Shown here: positions 55,935 through 64,000 of the stretch, one piece after another
Numbering within the stretch: position 1 is the first letter of the stretch
Layout of the letters: the number at the start of each line of letters is the position of its first letter
DNA from: Thraustochytrium sp. TN22
Taxonomy: Eukaryota > Sar > Bigyra > Thraustochytrida > Thraustochytriidae
Length of the DNA: 64,000 bases
Direction of reading: 5' to 3'
Assembly: GCA_013306675.1 (NCBI GenBank)
Contig: JABLUY010000014.1
Location: 62,001 to 126,000 of the forward strand
Notes under the pieces: generated by a model
The model's input: only the letters and a program-made list of their open reading frames with translations
Databases searched by the model: none
What the model was told of the DNA's origin: nothing
Translations under genes and position numbers: made by a program

Positions 55935-58916
55935 TTAATAATTGCACCATCCGTCAAAGTGATCGGAGTCGTCGCCGTCGTCGAGGACAACGTCAAAGTC
56001 AGCGTCGGTGCACAGAAAGCACGTGAGCTGGCGCAGAGCAGCGTGATAGGAGAGGCAGCGCGCACGGAGAGCTTGGATCCTGACTGTACGCACAGCGATG
56101 CAGTCATTCTTTGAGGTCTGCACGTCAGGCGCGGTGGCCGACGCAGTCGGGATTGTAGGCTCGATGATCCCGCTAGATGCGTTCATAGGCAGACGATGCT
56201 GACGCGAGAGCTGTACGCAGGCGCGGAGAACCCGTACCTTTGCCAGCAAGTCTTGGATGATCTTGGCCTGCGAGGCCAGAGCCCGATTCAGCGGGAGCTC
56301 ACGGTCCATCGCCGTGCGGAGGGCCTCGCCCCGAGCCCTGTGGCGTTGCCTAGGTAGTTAGTTGGGCAGCGGCGCACTCCAGCCTGAGTGTAAATAAAAA
56401 CATACCTGTAGTCGAGCTGCACCAGCTTGCTGCGCATGCTTGCCAGCCCTCTTGCGAGCGCTTCTTCGGCCAACTCGCTCATGTCCTCAATGCTGCGATT
56501 CGGCAGCGCAAAAGTCACGTAAGCTTGACACGTCATGATGGTCTTCAGGGAATATGTATGTTGCGGACGAGCCAAGTTGCTGCCAAGCAGCCCTGCAGGG
56601 TTTGTTCATCAGCAGGGCCATGGGGTGAGACCGATGAAACTCACTCGAGCGTCGTGAGCCTGCTGCCCTGGCCGCTCTCCTGCGCTTCCACCAGCGCTAA
56701 AGCGACTGCGTCCCGCATGCCAGGGCCTTAGAGGCTTCATAACGGCAACGATCCCGGTGCCAGTCGTCAGTAATTCGCGCCATCTTGGGCCCGCCGTTCC
56801 AAGCGACTCCGAAAATGAACGGTGCAAGGTTAGGCCTCGTTCGGGAAATGGATGCTGACGTCAACTTACTGTAGAGTCGTCAGCATACACCTGCTGCTCG
56901 CGAGCGCCCGCGCCAGGGCTCCGGAGCCCACGTCGCCGATCACTTCGTCTGTCTTCGGGTTTCCACCAAGTCTGCAACGCGGCAATAGCTTCTCATGAGT
57001 TTCCTTGGCGTGCTCGTGCTGCTCGCGAGCGACACGAATCTCGCATTTTCGTGCCTGATTCGCTGGCTGGCCAGCTTTAAGAAGAAAAAACGCACCCCAA
57101 CGTCGTCAGCGGGCACAGGCCGCTCTCCAGCGCTCGCGCCAGCGCTTCAGCGCCAGCGTCGCCAATTGGATTCTCCGAAAGGCTGAGACGGCGGAGCTTG
57201 TCGTCAGATACTTGAACACGGCTGTTCCAGCGCGGCTTTTTCAATAAGCGTGGCGCAGCGGTCGTCCTCCAGCCGCAGGTCACACGACACCGACCGGCCC
57301 ACGGAAAAGATGAACGCACAGAAGCGTCTCCAGCCGGCATTCGCCGGTCTGTAGCGCCCGGGCCAGCGCCTCAGCACCAACGTTGCCAATCTTGTTGGAC
57401 TTGAGACTGTCACGTGCGGGGCAACCATTAGTCAGCTTGGTCTGAGAATACCCTCTGGCCGACCTCTGGGCCAGTGCATCCGGTCCGCTGGGCTTAGCCT
57501 GGTAACAAAGTCCAAGACCTCGCATGCTTCGATCGCTGCCCGTATGATCTGAAGCAGCTGCAGGCCAAGTCGACACACCCACTCACCAGAGAGAAGTCAG
57601 TGTGCACCGACCGCTTCCGATCGCACGAGACAGCGCTATTGCCTCTTCGTCTTTCACGCCATTCTCTCCAAGACTGCGCGCGTCTCGCGTCAGCAATCTG
57701 AACGTAGCTGGCCTCATTGTGCCAATCAGACGAAGAGGCGCGCCTGGCGGCAAATATGCACCAGGCATGGCTTCGAGCGCGAAAAGATAGCCCGATGTAC
57801 CCAGGAACTCACTCGAGCGTCGTGAGCGTGCACAGACCGCTCTGCAGGGCGCTCGCCAGCGCCTCGGCGAACTGCGCGCCTCCACCCCAATTGTTGTGGA
57901 GGCTAAGTCTTGTCGTCAGTCTTGCTGTTGTTAGAGGCTCGACCGCGTCTCTAGCTAGCTAGCTTTGTTTCTGACGGTAGGGTACCTGTGCTTCGACGAG
58001 CACCTCTTCCACTCGCGCACAGCCTTGACGAAATTCCCAAGCCGCTTTGGAGAGAACTCACTTGAGCTTTTCCAGCGTACATTTGCCGCTTCCCAGCGCT
58101 CGAGCAAGCGCGCCGTAGCCACTAAAGCCGAAGTAGTTGAGCCGAAGACTGGGCAAGGTTCCTGCGTTAGCCCAGTTTCAAAAAAAACAAGAGCTCATCT
58201 TGCGTGGCGCCTGTACTTCTCATGAACAACTCACTTCAAGGATTTCAGCGTGCATGCCTCGCTTTCCAAGGCTCGCGCCAGCGCTTCGGCGCCCCTGCAG
58301 CAGATTCTGTTGGACCAGAGGCTGCCCCATTTGAAGAAAACCCAATTTTTGTCAGTGAACGTCTTGCTGATCTCCGTGGGGCGTCCGGAGGCCTCGCTAC
58401 GACGAGACATGCAACATGGCGGTGCGAGCTGCGAAAGATCTACTCACCTGAGCGTCGTCAGCGGGCAGAGGCCGCTCTCCAAGGCTCTCGCCAGCGCGTC
58501 GGCGCCCACGCCGCGGATTCGGTTGCGCTCCAGACTGTTTGACGGTGGTCAGTTTGGCCGCACGAAGAGGCTGCATCGTCAAAGGCGTCCACGCGTTCAA
58601 GGTGCGGCAGACCGCCGCGAGTGGTCTGTATCCGACGCATTACCAGACCGCCCTCAAACGTACGAGAGGTCCGTCAACTTGCACAGGCCGCTCTGAAGCG
58701 CCCTCGAAATCTCGACAGCGCCTTCACACCTGAGCTTTCCTTGCTTAATGCTGCGTCATTGGCAACAAAGCCGCTTGTCAGCGACCTTTCTGGGCAGCTT
58801 CGAGCCGGCATGCAGCAAAAGAAACGCACCTCAGCTTCGTTAGCTTGCACTGGCTGCCCAACATTGCTCGCGCCAGTTCATGGGCGCCCGGTGCACCGAT
58901 CCTAGCTGCTCCGACG
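55935..58916 (-). CDS. Leucine-rich-repeat (RNI-like) protein, one repeat per exon
   Basis: Multi-exon gene on the minus strand. Exons that I could place by repeat frame and GT-AG sites: 58830-58916, 58664-58750, 58448-58534, 58235-58321, 58062-58148, 57813-57902, 57587-57673, 57320-57406, 57096-57182, 56870-56971, 56406-56579 and 55935-56349. Eight are exactly 87 nt, and every junction is phase 2, giving an in-frame chain without stops. Repeats follow the ribonuclease-inhibitor LRR pattern, for example LERNRIRGVGADALARALES, LSENPIGDAGAEALARALES and LKSNKIGNVGAEALARALQT. Introns are about 80-180 nt. The last exon (ASQAKIIQDLLAKVRVL...) is helical and not an LRR. One extra repeat-like exon near 56645-56720 does not fit the frame. 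The 5' end is unresolved. Family-level role: protein-binding surface, as in RanGAP or NLR-type proteins. Confidence 0.75.
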
Positions 58917-58985
58917 CTACGTCATGGAAAGTCGTTAGCTTCGCCGCGAGATCACAAAACCCTCGGTACGCAGATCACATCCCCA

Positions 58986-59480
58986 GAAGCTCACGTCCCA
59001 CATACTGGAGCGTGATGGCACCACTCTCGATCATGTTGATGGCCCTTGCCACCTCTGCGCGCGCCTCATCATCCATGAGAAAGACACGACTTGCAGCGTC
59101 TACGACGGCAACAATTGCTCAACGAGTGCAGCGAGCCTCGTGTGTGCACGCGAACAAAGTCAGCGTTGAGCAGCCGTTGTTGTCGCGTGGATCCTGCGCC
59201 AGGAGCAGCCTGAGCACCCCGGCGACACGGTGTGCCGGATGCAAGCGCTCTCGCAGCTGCTGAGCACCAGCAGCCCCAGCAGCGGCGGCACCTGCAGCGG
59301 CGGCCCGGGCACCTGCCAGTGCAGAGCCGCGTGCGTGCAATCGCTCTCGACGATGCGCAGCGCGGCGCGGTAGTACGGTCGCTGCGAGTGGTGTCTGTAG
59401 GGGTTTGCGACCCGCCGAGCCTAGGCCTAGCCGCCACTGCCAGTGCCAGTGTCACGGTCAGGCCGTTGATTTGCTGAGAA
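58986..59480 (-). other. Possible 5' exons or separate small gene upstream of the LRR gene
   Basis: The minus strand has GC3-biased coding-like stretches that I could not join. RPYYRAALRIVESDCTHAAL, QQLRERLHPAHRVAGVLRLL and FLMDDEARAEVARAINMIES occur in different frames, the last running to a stop just after QYVGRELLGM. They may be the LRR gene's first exons or the end of another gene. No domain is recognised. Confidence 0.3.
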
Positions 59481-59850
59481 CGTTCGTGGCAAGGTCCGAG
59501 ACTAAAACTGACAACAGGCTGGAAAGATCTGGAAAAGATCCGGAACTCTGGGAACGTATAGTTACGGCACGGGCGGCCACGGGCGGCGACGGGCTCGTGC
59601 GAGTGGCGGCTCCGCGGCGGCCATGAAGGTGGCCTGATCCCGGCTGTCCCTGTGAGTCAGAGTACTCGCGCACATTTGGAAGAGGAGAATGGTAAAAACG
59701 AAAAGAAGAGACTGTGGGGTCTCCAGGATCGTCGCTGCATTCCATCTTTGTCACCAAGCAAGCAGCCTTCTCCTCAATCCCTTCGATTCTTCCTTCTAAA
59801 ACTTAGGCTACACCGTGATCAACGTCAACCTCCCGTTTCGCTCTTCATCA
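59481..59850. other. Region downstream of the type II membrane protein gene
   Basis: 370 bp without a gene. Contains a modest AT-rich stretch (59690-59830) suitable for the 3' end of the gene that follows on the minus strand. Confidence 0.4.
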
Positions 59851-61659
59851 CTACAGACGCGCACGCCGCTGTGTTTCCTCCTTCAAGACGCTGCGCTTGT
59901 TGACGGCCTCCCAGCGCTCCGCGGGCTTCCGCGGCGGCATGTGCGAGGTCCGAATGGGCGAGCGATAGTGGCTGAGTGGTTGGTGAGCGTCCGCGCCTGT
60001 CTTGGGCCACGGCAGGTTGAGGCGCTCGATGGCAAACATCGTGTCAGGCCCGATCGTGTCGCGGCCGATAATGTCGAGACGGAGCTGTGCGAGCGTGCGC
60101 TGGGTCTCGTCCACCTCATTGACCCACGCGCAGGAGCCCGCGTCTGCAGGCTCGCCGGCTTGGCCGACCCAGGACGCAGCGCAGGTCGGCACGGCGGCGC
60201 GCGCCTCGCGCGACCAGAGCAGCTCGAAGGTGCCGTCCATGAGGTCCTCGAAGACCACCGGCACAATGGGCCATTCGCACTCGCGCATGCGCGTGATGCG
60301 CGCGCCGGCACGGCGCGCAACGCCCAAAAAGTAGTCCTCCGGCGTACTGAAGCTGCCAATGTCAAAGTACAGACCCTCAGCGGACCCGCGCAGCACCCCT
60401 GACGCCTTGCTGCGGCCCACCACGAAGTCGTGCGAGTTCAACCCGTCGCCCGCGAACAGGCAGGTGTTGGTGAGCAATTCGTCGCGGCCCATGTCGCGCG
60501 GCACGTAAAAGGGCGCGATGACCATCGAGGCGTCCTCCAGGTGCATGACCGCGTCGAAGAAGTGCCCGTTCGTGGACTCCACCATTTCCAGGTCCATCAT
60601 GGCGCGGCGCATGCGGTGCGAGCGCTCCTGGAAGGCCGCCATGGCCTTGGCCTCCGTCTTGCGCTTGCGCAAGTTGGAGGCGGCGCGCAAGGATGGGGAC
60701 AGTTCCGTCTCGTTGCGCCGGAGCACACAGCGCACGGGAAAGGGCCGGCCGGTCGGCGTATGCGCCGTGGTGGTCAACACCTTGCGTCGAAGCGCACCCT
60801 CGTCCGCCGCCGTGCGAACATTCTCGAGGTCCACTGGTGCGTCGTCAGCCACACGAAACATGCGTCGCATCCAGCTCACGAGCGCCTCGTTGGTCCAGCT
60901 CGGCAATGAGTACGGACTCGGGAAGCGCGGCGGACTCATACTGGTCAGGTCCTCGACGTCCAGGAACAAGAAGAGCTCCACGCGCCAGCCCTGGTCCAGC
61001 TGCGGCTGCACGATGTGACGCACCTTGCTTTCGAGCTCCAGGAGACCGGTCTCGCCCGTCACCATGATGGCTAACCTCCGGCCCGTCTCGCTCGGAAGCG
61101 GCACGTGCTGCTGCTCTGGAGCAATGGGAGGAGGAGGGGGGGGCGGAGCCAGCGGCTGCGGCGGCGGCGGCGGCGGGAGCGGCTGCAGCGGAGTCGGCGT
61201 GATGGCCTCGCGCGCCCGACGCTCCAGCTCCTCGTGGTGCTTTTGCAGCAGCTGCAAGGCAGCCTGCTGCTGCTCCTGCTGGCGCTCCAACAGCATCTGG
61301 TGGTGCTGGGCCTGCTGCTCCAGCACGGCCTTGAGCAACTGTTTGCGACCGTCCGCGATGGCCTGCTCAATGCGCGAGTAGTCAATGCTGGTCGGCACGA
61401 GAAAGGCCTCGCCGGCGTCCGCGTACGCCGCGGCGGCCTCGGCGTCCTCTGCATTCGTGGCGGTCTCCGCATAGTTCGCCTGGCCGAGCGACTCGAGCTG
61501 GCGCAGCCGTCTTCGCGTGTCCTGCATATCGACGTGCGTCGACAGGTTGTTGGCCGTGAACACCCACCCCACGCCGAGGCAGGCGGCCACTGCGAGCAGC
61601 AGCCGCACGGACATGCCCCTGGCGCCCGTGCCGCTCCCGCTGTCCCTGCGCGTCCTCAT
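59851..61659 (-). CDS. Type II membrane protein with glycosyltransferase-like luminal region
   Basis: Codes for 602 residues from the ATG at 61659. A short basic N-terminus is followed by one hydrophobic anchor (SVRLLLAVAACLGVGWVF, about 17-34), then a Gln/Glu-rich coiled coil (about 95-155) and a proline-rich hinge (about 158-185). The rest is a globular domain beginning RRLAIMVTGETGLLELE. It contains WRVELFLFLDVED, DAVMHLEDASMVIAPFYVP, GDGLNSHDFVVGRSKAS, a TPEDYFLGVARRAGAR segment and four late cysteines. The order resembles uncharacterised stramenopile/plant proteins with a Golgi glycosyltransferase-like fold, where LED may stand in for DxD. That is a weak inference. Stem plus anchor make Golgi location likely. 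Confidence 0.7.
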   Translation of the reverse strand: MRTRRDSGSGTGARGMSVRLLLAVAACLGVGWVFTANNLSTHVDMQDTRRRLRQLESLGQANYAETATNAEDAEAAAAYADAGEAFLVPTSIDYSRIEQAIADGRKQLLKAVLEQQAQHHQMLLERQQEQQQAALQLLQKHHEELERRAREAITPTPLQPLPPPPPPQPLAPPPPPPPIAPEQQHVPLPSETGRRLAIMVTGETGLLELESKVRHIVQPQLDQGWRVELFLFLDVEDLTSMSPPRFPSPYSLPSWTNEALVSWMRRMFRVADDAPVDLENVRTAADEGALRRKVLTTTAHTPTGRPFPVRCVLRRNETELSPSLRAASNLRKRKTEAKAMAAFQERSHRMRRAMMDLEMVESTNGHFFDAVMHLEDASMVIAPFYVPRDMGRDELLTNTCLFAGDGLNSHDFVVGRSKASGVLRGSAEGLYFDIGSFSTPEDYFLGVARRAGARITRMRECEWPIVPVVFEDLMDGTFELLWSREARAAVPTCAASWVGQAGEPADAGSCAWVNEVDETQRTLAQLRLDIIGRDTIGPDTMFAIERLNLPWPKTGADAHQPLSHYRSPIRTSHMPPRKPAERWEAVNKRSVLKEETQRRARL

Positions 61660-63295
61660 CGCAGCTCTAGCCTGTCTCCGCTTTGGCCTCGTGCGTCAGA
61701 CCTCGAGTCCCGGTTCTGCGCCGCAATGACTGCCACAATGCCAACGCGCCGCGCGCGAGGCGAGCGTCGGCGAGCCTGTGCAAGAGGAACCAGGACTGCC
61801 GAACGGCCCGTGCGCCGCGCCGCCGCGCTGCAGTGTCGCCGCCTTCGCGAGCCTGAGCTCGAGCGCCGCGCGAGGCGAGGCGAGGCGAGGCGAGGTGAGG
61901 CGAGGCGAGGCGTTTCGTGCGCCAAGGGGGCGCGTGGGACTGCGCCGCGGGCCTGGCGCCTCCTGTTATCGGCCCTCCGTTGCCGCGCGCAGCCGCTGCT
62001 GCTGCTGCTGGCTAGCGAGCGAGAGAGGCCGCGGGACGCCTGCGTCGTCCCGAGCATGGTATGCGTGCTGCCCTGCCGCTTGCTTTTGCGAGGCGGCCAG
62101 CTTGGAGACCTACTACTTTCGTCTTGCCTTGTCTGTCTGGACCATGGTTCGAAGTAATGTGTAATTATGGGGAGCTGAGCCTGCCAGCGAGGGCCGAGCA
62201 CGCGCGCTGCGCGCTGCAAACGGGGGCCGAGCCGAGCAGAGTAGACGAGGGGGTGTGAGAGCTTGCAGAGCTTGTTTGCAGAGCTTGAAGGAGCTTGCGA
62301 GAGCAGCCTTGCTCGTGGTTTGTGTGCAGTGAGCTGGGCTCGCCGGCGCTCGCCGGCGCTCGCCGGCCCCTCGCTCTGCTCGGTGGTCAGTTAGGCTTGC
62401 AGGACAGAACAGAACCACTGCCTGCGGAGGCTCACAGCGCCGCGCTCTTGATGGTTGATTGATGGACTCGGATGCAGGAGACATGATGGAAGGCCGAGTT
62501 CTGGAAGCTGATTCGCGTGCACTCGTTGCGAGCTGGCTGGCTAGTTACGTTCAAGCTCTCTTGGGCTGGCGGCGAATGAGCCGTCGTGGGCAGCGTGAGG
62601 GGGCTGCTGCTGCTGCTCTTGCTCTTGCTCAGCGGCGTGCAGCGGGGTCGCTCGCCGTTCTCATGCTGCCACCACACACGCGCCGGATCAGATGTCACGC
62701 CCCAGGGGCGGCTGTCGTGGCCGTGAAAAGCGCGCAAACCACGCCCAGCGCGCTAGACTTCGCCGCAGGGACTCCTCCTTCCTGATGTGGTGGTTTCGAT
62801 ACGGAACGCAACGCCAGCGCATCCCGCGCCATCTCAGCTCGCTCATGGCCATCCTGGCTAGGCTAAGTTAGTTCGTTTGCTTGCACTTGCACCGCCCAGA
62901 CTCTGTCTGCGTCACGGTCGCTTTGCTCCACTCCCTTGCTCGCTTAGTCATGCGCTCGCGCGCACCTGCAGTCCAGCGCCCCCGCGCGCCGCTCGCGCAA
63001 CTACGCGGTACTCGGCCTCGCTTGGTGGTTCGCAAAGTGAAGGGGTGGTTCGCTTTTGGCAGCGGAGTGCGCAACTTGAAGAGAAGACGCCGAGCTGAGC
63101 AGTGCGCTGGGCTGTGCCGAGGGCTTTCTTGACCGCCTGCGGTGGGTCGGCCGGCGCTCTCGCGCGCGGCTCGGAGGCCGACGGTAAGTCTCGCGCGGCG
63201 GGCCAAAGTCCCTTTGCGCGAGGCCGCCCTCGGCCGCCTTCGGCGCGAGGCCGCGCAGGAGGCGCGCAGAGCTGCAGCCGAGGCCGGGCGCGAGC
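61660..63295. other. Divergent intergenic region (type II membrane protein / RhoGEF)
   Basis: 1.6 kb without a supported gene. It includes GAGGCGAGGCGAGGCGAG repeats (61870-61915), a threefold GCTCGCCGGC repeat (62338-62368) and TGCTGCTGCTGCTG (61996-62010). Confidence 0.45.
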
Positions 63296-64000
63296 ATGAG
63301 CGCCAAGATGTCGCAGGCACAGGTGGCGCAAGCGCAGGCAGCGCAGGCGCAGGCGCAGGCGCAGGCGCAGGCGATGGCCCAGCAGCGGGTGGGCATGAAC
63401 CACGCGGCGTTTGGCGCGTGCGAGCTGGGGCGGCAGCTACGCCAGAAGAAGCTGCAGGAGCTCAAGGCGCGGCGCGAGATGAGCCGCAGCAAGGCGAACA
63501 TGAAGCTGATGTCGTTCAACCGCATGCGCACGAGCTACTCGAAGCAGCGGCCGCTCTTCATGGAGATGCTCAAGACGGAGCGCGAGTACGTGGACTCTCT
63601 GCACATCGTAGTCTCGCGCTTCATGCTGCCGCTGCAGGTGGCGCTGGAGAACTACCCGGCGCCGGTCTTCGTGACCAAGAAGGAGATGGAGGCCATCTTT
63701 GGCAACATCGCGCAACTCTTCGAGGTGAACATGGAGCTCTTGCGCATCATCGAGAGCAACCTGGGCATTGCGGACGCCGGCGGCGCGCACAAGGCGGAGA
63801 AGAAGGACGACAATGACCTCGCCACCGCCTTTGCCGAGGCTTTTACAAACATGCTTCCGGTCTTCAAGGCGTTCTACGCGGTCTTCGCAAACAATTATGA
63901 GCGCAGCATCGACACCATGGAGGAGCTGCGCGCGCAAAACCCCATGTTCCGCCGCTTCCTTTCCATCGCCGCCCGGTCTGAGGAGTGCCGCGGCCTCGAC
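63296..64000 (+). CDS. Dbl-homology (RhoGEF) protein, 5' part, cut by window end
   Basis: The ATG at 63296 opens a frame that runs to the window edge (235 codons, no stop). The N-terminus has an alternating Gln/Ala run encoded by CAGGCG hexamers, then a basic helical stretch (LRQKKLQELKARREMSRSKAN). From about residue 95 the sequence matches conserved region 1 of a DH domain: MLKTEREYVDSLHIVVSRFM, VTKKEMEAIFGNIAQLFEVN and later NMLPVFKAFYAVFANNYERS. DH domains exchange nucleotide on Rho-family GTPases; a PH domain would be expected just downstream. The start is supported because upstream sequence in this frame has no similar structure. Confidence 0.85.
   Translation, partial: MSAKMSQAQVAQAQAAQAQAQAQAQAMAQQRVGMNHAAFGACELGRQLRQKKLQELKARREMSRSKANMKLMSFNRMRTSYSKQRPLFMEMLKTEREYVDSLHIVVSRFMLPLQVALENYPAPVFVTKKEMEAIFGNIAQLFEVNMELLRIIESNLGIADAGGAHKAEKKDDNDLATAFAEAFTNMLPVFKAFYAVFANNYERSIDTMEELRAQNPMFRRFLSIAARSEECRGLD

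Overview
The window looks like nuclear DNA of a GC-rich, gene-dense and mostly intron-poor protist. Canonical GT-AG introns, a class Ia eukaryotic-type ribonucleotide reductase, a SLC24-type Na+/Ca2+ exchanger, a RhoGEF, REEP/Yop1, an FHA-SAP protein and MORN/EF-hand genes rule out a prokaryote. A FAAL-type acyl-AMP ligase fused to a membrane module also fits a stramenopile. My best guess is a thraustochytrid (Labyrinthulomycetes), but that is inference and no marker here proves it.

Layout. (1) 1-8.7 kb: five tandem minus-strand paralogues of an unrecognised seven-helix membrane protein with GPCR-like topology and two invariant cysteines. (2) 9.5-24.4 kb: a REEP/Yop1-like ER-shaping protein (minus) behind a long minisatellite; a 1387-residue acyl-AMP ligase/ACP/membrane fusion (minus); a WW+R3H protein with an intron (plus), convergent with a Rieske 2Fe-2S protein (minus); a Golgi-type glycosyltransferase divergent from the Rieske gene (plus); and an FHA-repeat-SAP chromatin-type protein (minus) with a Ki-67-like layout. 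(3) 24.6-35.2 kb: a tandem segmental duplication of about 5.2 kb. Each unit has a TATA box, three tandem 37-40 nt mini-exons, and a TPR gene (plus). The left copy is intact; the right copy is broken. (4) 35.7-42.1 kb: the large subunit of ribonucleotide reductase (plus) and a very divergent myosin-like motor protein (minus). (5) 43.4-48.2 kb: three tandem plus-strand paralogues of an unrecognised, probably mitochondrial family; the middle one is frameshifted. (6) 50.2-64 kb: an NCKX-type exchanger (plus), an ankyrin-like protein (minus), a MORN/EF-hand protein (plus), a multi-exon leucine-rich-repeat gene built from 87-nt phase-2 exons (minus), a type II membrane protein (minus), and the start of a Dbl-homology RhoGEF (plus) cut by the window edge.

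The genes do not form one pathway. The strongest local themes are tandem family expansion (7-TM genes, TPR genes, mitochondrial family) and simple-sequence or minisatellite DNA next to promoters and 3' ends. Starts were placed at ATG codons, using paralogue alignment where possible. The GC richness leaves long open frames on most strands, so long frames antisense to the genes listed were discarded.
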